In this document: one piece after another, positions 25,485 through 33,942 of the stretch
Layout of the letters: every line of letters starts with the position of its first letter
Numbering within the stretch: the stretch's first letter is position 1
Origin: Antarcticibacterium arcticum
GTDB lineage: Bacteria; Bacteroidota; Bacteroidia; Flavobacteriales; Flavobacteriaceae
DNA: 64,000 bases
NCBI RefSeq assembly: GCF_007993795.1
Contig: NZ_CP042476.1
Location: 2,108,001-2,172,000, forward strand
Reading direction: 5' to 3'
Notes under the pieces: model-generated
Databases searched by the model: none
What the model was told of the DNA's origin: nothing
The model's input: the letters and a program-made list of their open reading frames with translations, nothing else
Translations under genes and position numbers: made by a program

Positions 25485-26736
25485 ACGAATAAAAGAAAAA
25501 CTCGATATACTGGCCGATGCTGCAAAATATGATATTTCCTGCTCCAGCAGTGGCAGCAAAAGAGCCAATAAGAACAAAGGCCTTGGCAACAGTGACGGGG
25601 TAGGCATTTGCCACAGTTATACAGAAGATGGTCGCTGTGTTTCCCTGCTTAAGATCCTGCTCACCAATCACTGCATTTTTGACTGTGCATATTGCGTGAC
25701 ACGTAAAAGCAATGATATAAAACGGGCTGCCTTCAAAGTACAGGAAGTGGTAGACCTTACCATGAATTTTTACAGGCGCAATTATATTGAAGGACTGTTC
25801 CTGAGCTCGGGAATTTTCAAAAGTGCCGATCATACCATGGAACGCCTCGTGGCAGTTGCAAAAAAACTGAGACTGGAAGAAAATTTCAATGGATATATCC
25901 ACTTAAAATCTATTCCCGGCGCCAGTGACGAACTTATGCTGGAAGCAGGATTGTATGCAGACAGGCTTTCGGTTAATATCGAGATCCCAACTATCTCCGG
26001 TTTAAAACTCCTGGCGCCAGATAAAAAGCATGAAGATTTTATAAAACCCATGGCGGCGGTGAGGGAAGGGATCGTGCAATATCAAAATGAACGCAAAATC
26101 ATAAAGAGTACTCCAAAATATGCGCCCGCAGGGCAAAGCACGCAAATGATCGTAGGTGCCACGGGCGAGAGTGACCGTGATGTGATGTATTCTGCAGCTT
26201 TTTATTACGAAAAATATAATATGAAGCGGGTATATTATTCAGGATACATTCCGGTTGCCGAAGACTCCCGGCTCCCTGCACTTGGAAGTCCGGTACCGCT
26301 GCTTAGAGAAAACAGGCTTTATCAAACCGACTGGTTGCTGCGCTTTTATGGTTTTGATATAAGGGAACTATTAAATGAAAATCATCAAAACCTGGATCTT
26401 GATGTAGACCCCAAACTTAGCTGGGCCTTGCGCAACCGGGAGCTTTTTCCCCTGGATATAAACCGGGCAGATGAAAATCTCCTTGCAAGGATTCCCGGTA
26501 TAGGAATGAAATCTGTTTATAAGATCATACAGGCCAGAAAATTCAGGAAATTAAACTGGGAGCACCTGGCCAAAATAGGGGTGGCATTAAACCGTGCGAA
26601 ATATTTTATTACCTGCGATTCTGCACAGTGGGAGAAACGGGAGCTTCCCAGTGAGCGCATTAAAGGCTTGATCTTACAAAACTCAACAAGCAAATTCAGA
26701 AAAGATTACAGCATCCAATTAGCACTTTTCAGTTAA
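25474..26736 (+). CDS. Putative DNA modification/repair radical SAM protein
   Basis: A 420-residue radical SAM enzyme of the type often linked to uracil-DNA-glycosylase/DUF4130 genes (rSAM_link_UDG family). The 4Fe-4S cysteines are C67, C71 and C74 in CIFDCAYC. KSIPGASDE and APAGQSTQMIVGATGESD lie in the barrel. A helix-hairpin-helix-like DNA-binding segment (NRADENLLARIPGIGMKSVY) lies near 328-350. The last residues are SIQLALFS: QLALF at 415-419 fits the beta-clamp-binding pentapeptide. It overlaps dnaE by 11 bp and the DUF4130 gene by 1 bp, so translation is coupled. The reaction is unknown. Confidence 0.9.
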   Translation: MSFERIKEKLDILADAAKYDISCSSSGSKRANKNKGLGNSDGVGICHSYTEDGRCVSLLKILLTNHCIFDCAYCVTRKSNDIKRAAFKVQEVVDLTMNFYRRNYIEGLFLSSGIFKSADHTMERLVAVAKKLRLEENFNGYIHLKSIPGASDELMLEAGLYADRLSVNIEIPTISGLKLLAPDKKHEDFIKPMAAVREGIVQYQNERKIIKSTPKYAPAGQSTQMIVGATGESDRDVMYSAAFYYEKYNMKRVYYSGYIPVAEDSRLPALGSPVPLLRENRLYQTDWLLRFYGFDIRELLNENHQNLDLDVDPKLSWALRNRELFPLDINRADENLLARIPGIGMKSVYKIIQARKFRKLNWEHLAKIGVALNRAKYFITCDSAQWEKRELPSERIKGLILQNSTSKFRKDYSIQLALFS

Positions 26737-27515
26737 TGAAAAATACCATACTAATATATGACGGTTCCTTTGAAGGATTTTTAACCTGTGTTTTCCAGGC
26801 TTTTGAGCAAAGACTAAATGTTACAGGAATTTATACTGAAGAAGCGGCCCAGCCTGGTTTGTTCTCTACGCCGGAAATAGTGATAACCAATTTTGAAAAG
26901 GCCGGAAGAGTAAAGAAAGGGCTAAAAGACAACCTTGACGGGGGCGGAAGAAGACAGCTCTATTTCTCCTTTTTAAGTGAATTATCCGGGATAGAACTTC
27001 AACTATTGGAATATATTAAACTGGTATTTGCAAGAAACAATTTTAGTTCGCGGGATTTTGGGAACCCACTCATTCTCAGGATTTCCCAAACCGCCAAAAT
27101 GGTGAGCAGGGAAAAACACAGGATGGAGGCATTTGTGAGATTTATGCTCACCAAAGACGAAATTTACTTCGCTCATATAGAACCCGACTTTAACGTTCTT
27201 CCGCTTATTTTGCCTCATTTTGAAAGCCGGTATGCCGATCAAAAATGGATAATTTATGATTTAAAGCGAAAATTTGGCTTGTTTTATAACCTTCACGAAA
27301 CCAATTACATAAGTATGGACATATCCCCGGATATTTTCGATAAAAATTATCAAACCAGTGTTTACAGTACCTCCGAGCTGGAATTTCAGGAATTATGGAG
27401 ACAGTATTTTAAAAGCACCAACATTAAATCTCGTAAAAACCTGAAATTACATAATCAACATGTGCCAAAAAGATACTGGAAATATTTAAGTGAAAAGAGT
27501 TCTTTGCATAATTAA
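26736..27515 (+). CDS. DUF4130 domain protein, putative DNA metabolism/repair (TIGR03915-type)
   Basis: A 259-residue member of the family that co-occurs with the radical SAM repair protein, and in other bacteria is fused to a uracil-DNA glycosylase. Characteristic segments: MKNTILIYDGSFEGFLTCVF at the start, KMVSREKHRMEAFVRFM, and YADQKWIIYDLKRKFGLFYN in the middle, ending HVPKRYWKYLSEK. No glycosylase domain is attached here. QPGLF at 39-43 superficially fits a clamp motif but may be chance. The ATG shares its A with the stop codon of the preceding gene. Confidence 0.9.
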   Translation: MKNTILIYDGSFEGFLTCVFQAFEQRLNVTGIYTEEAAQPGLFSTPEIVITNFEKAGRVKKGLKDNLDGGGRRQLYFSFLSELSGIELQLLEYIKLVFARNNFSSRDFGNPLILRISQTAKMVSREKHRMEAFVRFMLTKDEIYFAHIEPDFNVLPLILPHFESRYADQKWIIYDLKRKFGLFYNLHETNYISMDISPDIFDKNYQTSVYSTSELEFQELWRQYFKSTNIKSRKNLKLHNQHVPKRYWKYLSEKSSLHN

Positions 27516-27532
27516 AAAATAGTTTAAATTTG
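27503..27532 (+). promoter_or_regulatory. Bacteroidota-type promoter for lipoprotein copy 4
   Basis: A -33 TTTG (27503-27506), an 18-nt spacer and a -7 TAAATTTG (27525-27532) match the Bacteroidota sigma consensus. The promoter begins inside the end of the DUF4130 gene, and the lipoprotein ATG is 28 bp after the -7 box. The lipoprotein therefore has its own promoter and need not be read from the repair operon. Confidence 0.85.
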
Positions 27533-27560
27533 CCTCTTCAACTAATTAAACATTTTTAAG

Positions 27561-27776
27561 ATGAAAAAATTATCCCTTATTTTATTAGCTTCAGTTTTCA
27601 CATTATCTATCTACTCTTGTAGAGAAACTACTGAAGAAAAAACTGAAGATGCTTTCGAAGAAGTAGGAAACGACATCGAAACTACTACTGAAGAAACTTA
27701 CGAAGAAGCAGAAACTGAAGTTCAGGAAGAAATTGACGGAACTGACGATATGAACGCTGATGACGACATGCAATAG
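27561..27776 (+). CDS. Small acidic lipoprotein, SCRE family, copy 4
   Basis: 71 residues; lipobox IYSC (Cys20) followed by RETTEEKTEDAFEEVGNDIE. The mature region is Glu/Thr/Asp rich with pI clearly acidic, ending TDDMNADDDMQ, close to copy 2's ending GNDDLQ. It has a textbook promoter at 27503 and a terminator at 27795, so it is an independent, probably well-expressed gene. A paralogue (copy 5) follows within 80 bp. No known domain; function unknown. Confidence 0.85.
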   Translation: MKKLSLILLASVFTLSIYSCRETTEEKTEDAFEEVGNDIETTTEETYEEAETEVQEEIDGTDDMNADDDMQ

Positions 27777-27794
27777 TCAGCTTCAAAATTGTTT

Positions 27795-27830
27795 AAAAAG
27801 CCATCTTAATTAATTTTTGATGGCTTTTTT
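27795..27830 (+). terminator. Rho-independent terminator after lipoprotein copy 4
   Basis: AAAAAGCCATC (27795-27805) pairs with GATGGCTTTTT (27819-27829), followed by further T residues. Confidence 0.9.
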
Positions 27831-27855
27831 TAATTTTAACCAAAAACCATTATTG

Positions 27856-28101
27856 ATGAAAAAGTTATTTTTAATGCTGATGCTTGCCGGAATGACAACA
27901 TCATTCTATTCCTGCCGGGAAACCACGCAGGAAAAAACCGAGGACGCCGTGAAAGCCATAGGTGAAGACATTGAAGAAAACACTAAAAAAGCCGGAAAGA
28001 AAATTGAAGAGGGAGCTAAAAAAGTGAAAAAAGAAGTACAGGAAGAGATTAACAATACAGATGACGTGAATGGTGAAGATACCAATGATGGCATCAATTA
28101 A
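27856..28101 (+). CDS. Small lipoprotein, SCRE family, copy 5
   Basis: 81 residues from ATG 27856; in-frame codons further upstream overlap the previous terminator and are rejected. Lipobox FYSC (Cys20) is followed by RETTQEKTEDAVKAIGEDIE, very like copy 4. The middle is Lys/Glu rich (KKAGKKIEEGAKKVKKEVQEEI), giving a mixed-charge helix with 11-residue-like periodicity. It ends NTDDVNGEDTNDGIN. A strong terminator follows at 28118. Function unknown. Confidence 0.82.
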   Translation: MKKLFLMLMLAGMTTSFYSCRETTQEKTEDAVKAIGEDIEENTKKAGKKIEEGAKKVKKEVQEEINNTDDVNGEDTNDGIN

Positions 28102-28117
28102 CCATTCCTTTCTGTTT

Positions 28118-28158
28118 AAAAACAAACAACCGCCCTTAAGAGGCGGTTGTTTGTTTTT
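28118..28158. terminator. Strong bidirectional terminator
   Basis: A 17-bp stem, with left arm ending AACCGCC (28118-28134) and right arm starting GGCGGTT (28142-28158), has a 7-nt loop and A/T flanks. It separates lipoprotein copy 5 from the convergent response regulator gene. Confidence 0.93.
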
Positions 28159-28186
28159 AGAACATAATTAAGCCACAGCGCCTTTA

Positions 28187-28570
28187 TTAGGATAAATATT
28201 TTTCATCCTGGAAAACCTCTTCGATTTTCCCTATAAGCAGGTCCATTTCAAAAGGTTTTGCCACAAAATCATTGGCCCCGGCTTTTTTGCATTTTTCTCC
28301 GGCATCGTGCAAGGCAGACATCATAATAACCGGGATCTCTGCGGTTGCTTCATTTTTTCTTATTCTCGCACAAACATCGGTACCGTTCACACCAGAAATA
28401 AGCATATCCAGAAGAACAAGGTCAATGTTGTGCTTCACGATCAAATCTTCAGCTTCAAAAGGTTTTTCAGTAACTTCAACCTGATACCCATAAAATTCCA
28501 GGAGAGTCTTTAACATTTCTCCAATACCGGAGTCATCATCTACAACTAATATTTTTTTATTTTTTGTCAT
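28187..28570 (-). CDS. Stand-alone response regulator receiver protein
   Basis: 127 residues forming a single CheY-like receiver domain: acidic pair Asp11/Asp12 (VVDDDSG), phospho-acceptor Asp55 (VLLDMLISG), Ser85 (IMMSA) and Lys105 (VAKPF). There is no output domain, so it probably works through protein contacts or within a phosphorelay. It lies 9 bp downstream of a multi-PAS histidine kinase on the same strand, which is the likely phosphodonor. Confidence 0.93.
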   Translation of the reverse strand: MTKNKKILVVDDDSGIGEMLKTLLEFYGYQVEVTEKPFEAEDLIVKHNIDLVLLDMLISGVNGTDVCARIRKNEATAEIPVIMMSALHDAGEKCKKAGANDFVAKPFEMDLLIGKIEEVFQDEKYLS

Positions 28571-28579
28571 TGTTAGGTT

Positions 28580-31210
28580 TTACTGGGCTGTTGATAAAAT
28601 GAAACAAAAATCGGAGCCCTTTCCTTTTTTGCTTTTTACGGTAATTGTACCATTGTGCCGTTGTATAATCTCATTGGCAAGGTACAGGCCAATTCCAAAT
28701 CCAGAGTAGGTATCTTCACTTTTACCCCCTATGCGGTAAAAACGCTTGAATATATTACGGTGATTCTTCTTATCAATTCCTATTCCATTATCTTTTACTA
28801 CCACTGCCACTTGGTTATTTTTATGTTTTTGCACCTTCACCACAATTTCCTGGCTGTCTGGTGAATATTTAATAGCATTGGTAATGAAATTAATAAGCAC
28901 TTGCCCTATCCTATCCTTATCTGCCAACACATTGCATTTGTAATCCTGGTGCACTTCAATTTTATGCTGGGTATTGGTATAATTTATATCCTGTACGGTT
29001 TCGGCTACCAAATCATTTATGGAAAATATTTCTTTCTGAAGTTCCATTTTATTTTCCTCAATACGGGAAAGGTCCAGCATTTCAGAGATCAACCTGGTCA
29101 ACCTTTTTATTTGATGATCAATTCGACCTAACGATTGTTCAAGGGGAAGTCCCTGAACCATCACTCCCTCTCTTTTTAGCAAATTAAGCAATAGCTGCAC
29201 ATAACCCTTAATGGATGTTACCGGGGTTTTTAATTCATGGCTTACCATTTTAAGGAAATCTTCCTTGCGTTTCTCTTCTTCCTTCAGTTTTTGGATTTCG
29301 GTATTGGTACCAATCCACATTTTGATTGCCCCATCTTCATTTATAACCGCTTCGGCACGGCTTAAATGCCATTTATATTTTCCGTGTTTGTTAATACAGC
29401 GTAATTCCATTTCAAAGGGATTTCCGGTATTCAATGATGCCTGCCATCTTTCCTTAAAGATTTCCCTTTCCAAAGGATGAATAAGGTGTATCCAACCTTT
29501 TTCTAATAATTCTTCCACTTTCAGCCCTGTATAATCCAGCCAGTCCTCATTAAAATAAATGAAATTCCCCGCAGGATCAGCATTGATAACCTTTGTAGGC
29601 ATGAGATCTGCCATTTGCCGGAAATGTGTCTCGCTTTCCTTTACCTGCATTTTAGATTTTACCAATTCAGTAACATCTACTGCCATGTTAAGGACCCCGT
29701 AGATCTCTCCCTTTTCATTTCGCAAAGGCTTATAGGTGAAATTGAAATATCCACTTTGTAATTTCCCGTTTATCACAAGATCTACCTTATCTTCTTTTCC
29801 CCAATAAGTGTTACCGGTGGTAAATACCTCATCGAGTAATTCATGAAATGGCTGTCCTTCCAGTTCCGGCAATGCCTGGCGAATTGTTTTTCCAATAACA
29901 GAAGAGTCCTTCCCCCATAATTTGATCATCGCTTCATTGGCAAGTCCAATTTTCATTTCCCTACCCAGGTAGATACCTGTAGCAACCGTGGCTTCATGAA
30001 CAATATTTCTTAACCGATGTTCACTCTCCCTTACAAGTTGATCTTTTACCCGTTCCTCGTGCACGTCTATAACCGTACCCACCATGCCGTCAAATTCTCC
30101 CTGCTCATTATATTTGGGGCTTCCGCGGTCAATAACCCATCTATATTCCCCCTCTTTATTTCTCAACCTGTAACTCACATTATAGGCCTCATGGTTATCA
30201 TTTGCCGTCCTGAAAGCATTTTCAGCCATCTCCACATCCTCGGGATGAGTAGCTTTTAACCACCCGAAGCCTGCTGCTTCCTGGGGTGCCTGGCCGGTAT
30301 ATTTATACCAATTATCATTAAGATAAGCACTTTCGCCTTCCTTATTGGTGATCCAGATAATTGCCGGTACAGTATCAATTAAATTTTGAAGCCTGTTTTC
30401 GCTTCGCTCAACAAGCCTCCTGGTCTCTACCTGTTCAGTCACATTAATCGCATGAACAAATATTCCTTCTACCACGCCACTGGCGTTAAGAGTGGGTTGG
30501 TAAACAAAGTTTAAAAAGGAATTTTTCCATTCATTCTCACCTACCTTAAGTTTTATAGGAATTTCATTTCCTAAAAAAGGCTCCCCTGTATTATACACAT
30601 TATCCAGAAGTTCAATAAATCCCTGCCCCGCAACCTCCGGCAATACCTCTTTAACCGATTTTCCAATCACATTCCTGTTTCCTACCAGGTTTAAATAATT
30701 TTCATTCGCTATTTCAAAGATATGTTCAGGGCCTCTAAGAGTGCAAATGGCAGCCGGGGCATTAGAAAGAATGTCATTAAAGATCCTTAGGAATTTTTTC
30801 TCTTTTTTCGCCAGGTGTAATGCGTTCTTTCGCTTTTTAAAAGATAGCAGGATCATTCCCCCTCCAGTCGAGGTTTCCATTTTACTGGCGTTAATAATAA
30901 ACTGCTTTTTTTCGGGATTTCCAATGTCAATACTTACAGGAAAACTTTTTACAGGATCGCCGGACCTTGCAAGATTTTCCAATTCTCCCCGCAACGGCGG
31001 TAGATCAAATTGACCATTATTTAAATTAAAGAGCAACAGGTTGACCCCAAGAGGTTCTTTTAGCTTAAATTTTTTGGAAAAATTTTGGTTCCAACACAAG
31101 ATGTGCAGGTTTTCATCAAGAATAACCAGCGGCTCCCTAACTACATTTACGATCGTTTTTTTAAAAATATCTAAATGCTCCTCTATTAAACTGCCCCCGG
31201 TAGTATTCAT
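28580..31210 (-). CDS. Multi-PAS hybrid-sensing histidine kinase (soluble)
   Basis: 876 residues with no obvious transmembrane helix, so probably cytosolic. Four to five PAS/PAC units run from about residue 15 to 645; recurring family phrases include YLNDNWYKYTGQAPQEA and YRWVIDRGSPKYNEQGEFDG. HisKA follows with phospho-acceptor His658 in VSHELKTPV, then HATPase with N box NFITNAIKYSP, G1 DNGIGID and G2 GFGIGLYLA. There is no receiver domain; the receiver is the separate gene downstream. Input signal unknown; the PAS repeats could bind small ligands, haem or flavin. Confidence 0.92.
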   Translation of the reverse strand: MNTTGGSLIEEHLDIFKKTIVNVVREPLVILDENLHILCWNQNFSKKFKLKEPLGVNLLLFNLNNGQFDLPPLRGELENLARSGDPVKSFPVSIDIGNPEKKQFIINASKMETSTGGGMILLSFKKRKNALHLAKKEKKFLRIFNDILSNAPAAICTLRGPEHIFEIANENYLNLVGNRNVIGKSVKEVLPEVAGQGFIELLDNVYNTGEPFLGNEIPIKLKVGENEWKNSFLNFVYQPTLNASGVVEGIFVHAINVTEQVETRRLVERSENRLQNLIDTVPAIIWITNKEGESAYLNDNWYKYTGQAPQEAAGFGWLKATHPEDVEMAENAFRTANDNHEAYNVSYRLRNKEGEYRWVIDRGSPKYNEQGEFDGMVGTVIDVHEERVKDQLVRESEHRLRNIVHEATVATGIYLGREMKIGLANEAMIKLWGKDSSVIGKTIRQALPELEGQPFHELLDEVFTTGNTYWGKEDKVDLVINGKLQSGYFNFTYKPLRNEKGEIYGVLNMAVDVTELVKSKMQVKESETHFRQMADLMPTKVINADPAGNFIYFNEDWLDYTGLKVEELLEKGWIHLIHPLEREIFKERWQASLNTGNPFEMELRCINKHGKYKWHLSRAEAVINEDGAIKMWIGTNTEIQKLKEEEKRKEDFLKMVSHELKTPVTSIKGYVQLLLNLLKREGVMVQGLPLEQSLGRIDHQIKRLTRLISEMLDLSRIEENKMELQKEIFSINDLVAETVQDINYTNTQHKIEVHQDYKCNVLADKDRIGQVLINFITNAIKYSPDSQEIVVKVQKHKNNQVAVVVKDNGIGIDKKNHRNIFKRFYRIGGKSEDTYSGFGIGLYLANEIIQRHNGTITVKSKKGKGSDFCFILSTAQ

Positions 31211-31411
31211 TCCTTAACCTTACTCTATTTATCCTGAATGTTCTAAAATTTGCTAAGATATTATATTTTTTGTTTGCTCATCTTCCTTTTATGACAGATA
31301 TAAGATTTGAAAACCCTTTAAAAGTGTTTAATTCCAAGTCGCTATTTTTAAAAATTTCTTACTGTTATGCAACAAATGAATACTTTAATTGTCTTTTAAT
31401 AAAGTCAATCA

Positions 31412-33868
31412 ATGAAATCCATCATCATCACATTGCTCATGCTGGGCAGCCTTTCATTATTTTCTCAGGAAAATGACAGTATCCCACGTAAAAAAGTAAC
31501 CATTCCAAGAATTGTCGATGCCCCAAAAATAGATGGGGTTCTTGATGAGGCCTCCTGGGAAAATGCAGGTATTGCGACAGGCTTTGTAGAACGCCAGCCA
31601 AATAACGGAAGACCAATTCCAGATAGTTTGCATACTGAGGTAAGGATCATCTATGACGACCTGGGTATATACTTTGGCGCTACCATGAACGATCCTCAAC
31701 CGGATAAGATCATGAAAGAACTTACAGAAAGAGACCAGATAGGCGCCGATGATTTCTTCTTTATTTTATTGAATGGCTATAATGACCGGCAGCAGAGCAT
31801 GCAGTTCATAGTCACTGCCGCCGGGGTTCAATATGACGCGAAGATGACGAATATGAGAGAAGATTCTTCCTGGAATGCTGTGTGGTACAGTGCAGTGAAG
31901 ATCAATGAAACAAACTGGGTAGCCGAAATATTTATTCCATATTCCGAACTTAGATTTCCTAAAAAAAATGTGCAATTATGGGGTTTACAAATGGAAAGGG
32001 AATTTCGAAGGGAAGGAACTAGATACAGCTGGAGTCCTATAAACAATGCGAAAGGTTCTTTTTCAATTTATGACGGGGAGATCTATGGCATAGAGAACAT
32101 TCAAACCCCCACCCGGCTTTCTTTTCAACCCTATGTTTCCTCATACGTAAATAATTATGACGGCAAAACACACGTGAATTTCAACGGGGGTATGGACCTT
32201 AAATATGGGATCAATGATGCCTTTACCCTTGACATGGTTCTTATTCCAGATTTTGGACAAACTAAATTTGATGAAACTGTTCTTAATCTTTCTGCCTTTG
32301 AGGTGCAGTATAATGAACAACGGCAGTTCTTTACAGAGGGTACAGAACTATTTAGCATTGGCAATCTTTTTTATTCCAGGCGTATTGGGGGGTACCCCTC
32401 CGGCAGGGCTTTGACCGGGGAAAATGAAATTGTAACTTTTAATCCCACCACGGTAGACCTCATAAATGCCCTTAAAGTTTCCGGCCGTACAGATAAAGGG
32501 TTGGGAATTGGATTCTTTAATGCTATTACTGAAAAGACATATGCTGAAATTGAAAACACTCAAACCGGGGACACTCGAAAAACAGTTGTGGAACCTTTTA
32601 CCAATTATAACATCCTGGTACTGGATCAACGGTTTGGTGATAATTCTTCAGTTTCGCTCGTAAACACCAATACCACCCGGGCTGATGGTTTTCGCGATGC
32701 AAATGCCACAGGTTTATATACCCAGCTTACCAATAAAAGTAACACCTGGAATTTACGGGCAAGTGCCGAGGGTAGTTGGGTAATGAACGATGAAACAAAA
32801 TTTGGAATGGAGGGCCAGGCCGGTATTGCGAAAATAAGCGGTAAACACCGCGTGCAGGCGGGCCTGGATTTCAGGACAAAGGATTATGACATAAATGACC
32901 TGGGATACAGCGGCCAAACCAATTATATGCGGTATATGAGTTACTACGGTTACAGGTTACTTCAACCAAAAGGGTTTTTGAACAATATGTTCCTCAATTT
33001 CAACCTGAACCACCTGCGCCGGCTGGAACCGGATCTTTACAGTAACGTGGTATTCAATTTTAATTCCAGTTTCACCACTACCAACTTCCATAATTTCGGG
33101 GGCGGTTTTGAAACTACCCCCCTGGGAACCAAGGATATTTATGAACCCCGTTTTCATGGATGGCATGTAGACATCCCCACTTACTACAACACCTGGCTGT
33201 GGTTTGATACAGATTACCGGAAAAAATTTAACCTTAGTATGGTGGCCGACTGGTATAAATTTGATGAAAAAGGCAGAGGGACCCTTAATATAAATTTTCG
33301 CCCGAATTACAGGGTATCAGATAAATTCAAGCTTAATTTCCAAACCAGCATGAACCTTTCTGACAAAGAAATTGGGTTTGTAAATTACACGGCAAATGAA
33401 ATAATTATGGGCCGGCGTAACCGGAACACCGTTGTAAATTCCCTGGGAGGAAATTACATTTTCAATAATAAGATCGCACTTAATCTGGCATTCCGGCATT
33501 ATTATTCAGAAGTTGAGTATTCCGGTTTCTTTGAATTACAGGAAAATGGATCTCTCCTCCCGGAACCCGGTCATTCCAATACTTATGATACCACTTATAA
33601 CAGCTGGAATATAGATTTAAGATTTTCGTGGTGGTTTGCACCGGGAAGCCAGATAAGCATCCTGTACCGCAATGCAATGGATAGTTATTTGCAGGAGGCA
33701 CGGCAACCTTTAAACCAAAATTTCAATTACCTGTTTGACCAGCCGCAGGTCAATAATCTTTCAGTTCGCATAACTTACTTCCTGGATTATAACAGGCTGA
33801 AAACCTGGTTTAAATCCAATGACCAGGATGGGCCGCTACAGCGGAATAATATGGGCCGGTTAAATTAA
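31412..33868 (+). CDS. DUF5916 outer-membrane protein with CBM9-like domain
   Basis: An 818-residue exported protein (signal peptide 1-19, SLSLFSQ). Residues about 28-215 form a carbohydrate-binding-family-9-like beta domain: PKIDGVLDEASWENA, LGIYFGATMND and VAEIFIPYSELRFP. The remaining ~600 residues are DUF5916, rich in alternating aromatic/polar beta strands (FYSRRIGGYPSG is the conserved family segment), consistent with an outer-membrane beta barrel. The ligand is unknown. It stands alone between the kinase (divergent) and a metalloprotease (convergent), with a shared terminator. Confidence 0.88.
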   Translation: MKSIIITLLMLGSLSLFSQENDSIPRKKVTIPRIVDAPKIDGVLDEASWENAGIATGFVERQPNNGRPIPDSLHTEVRIIYDDLGIYFGATMNDPQPDKIMKELTERDQIGADDFFFILLNGYNDRQQSMQFIVTAAGVQYDAKMTNMREDSSWNAVWYSAVKINETNWVAEIFIPYSELRFPKKNVQLWGLQMEREFRREGTRYSWSPINNAKGSFSIYDGEIYGIENIQTPTRLSFQPYVSSYVNNYDGKTHVNFNGGMDLKYGINDAFTLDMVLIPDFGQTKFDETVLNLSAFEVQYNEQRQFFTEGTELFSIGNLFYSRRIGGYPSGRALTGENEIVTFNPTTVDLINALKVSGRTDKGLGIGFFNAITEKTYAEIENTQTGDTRKTVVEPFTNYNILVLDQRFGDNSSVSLVNTNTTRADGFRDANATGLYTQLTNKSNTWNLRASAEGSWVMNDETKFGMEGQAGIAKISGKHRVQAGLDFRTKDYDINDLGYSGQTNYMRYMSYYGYRLLQPKGFLNNMFLNFNLNHLRRLEPDLYSNVVFNFNSSFTTTNFHNFGGGFETTPLGTKDIYEPRFHGWHVDIPTYYNTWLWFDTDYRKKFNLSMVADWYKFDEKGRGTLNINFRPNYRVSDKFKLNFQTSMNLSDKEIGFVNYTANEIIMGRRNRNTVVNSLGGNYIFNNKIALNLAFRHYYSEVEYSGFFELQENGSLLPEPGHSNTYDTTYNSWNIDLRFSWWFAPGSQISILYRNAMDSYLQEARQPLNQNFNYLFDQPQVNNLSVRITYFLDYNRLKTWFKSNDQDGPLQRNNMGRLN

Positions 33869-33889
33869 TAGGGGTATAATTCTTAATAA

Positions 33890-33923
33890 AAAAGGGATCG
33901 TTGTAAGTGCAACGATCCCTTTT
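33890..33923. terminator. Bidirectional terminator between convergent genes
   Basis: A perfect 14-bp stem AAAAGGGATCGTTG (33890-33903) / CAACGATCCCTTTT (33910-33923) has a 6-nt loop. Confidence 0.93.
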
Positions 33924-33942
33924 CAAACATTTTCTGGTTTAT

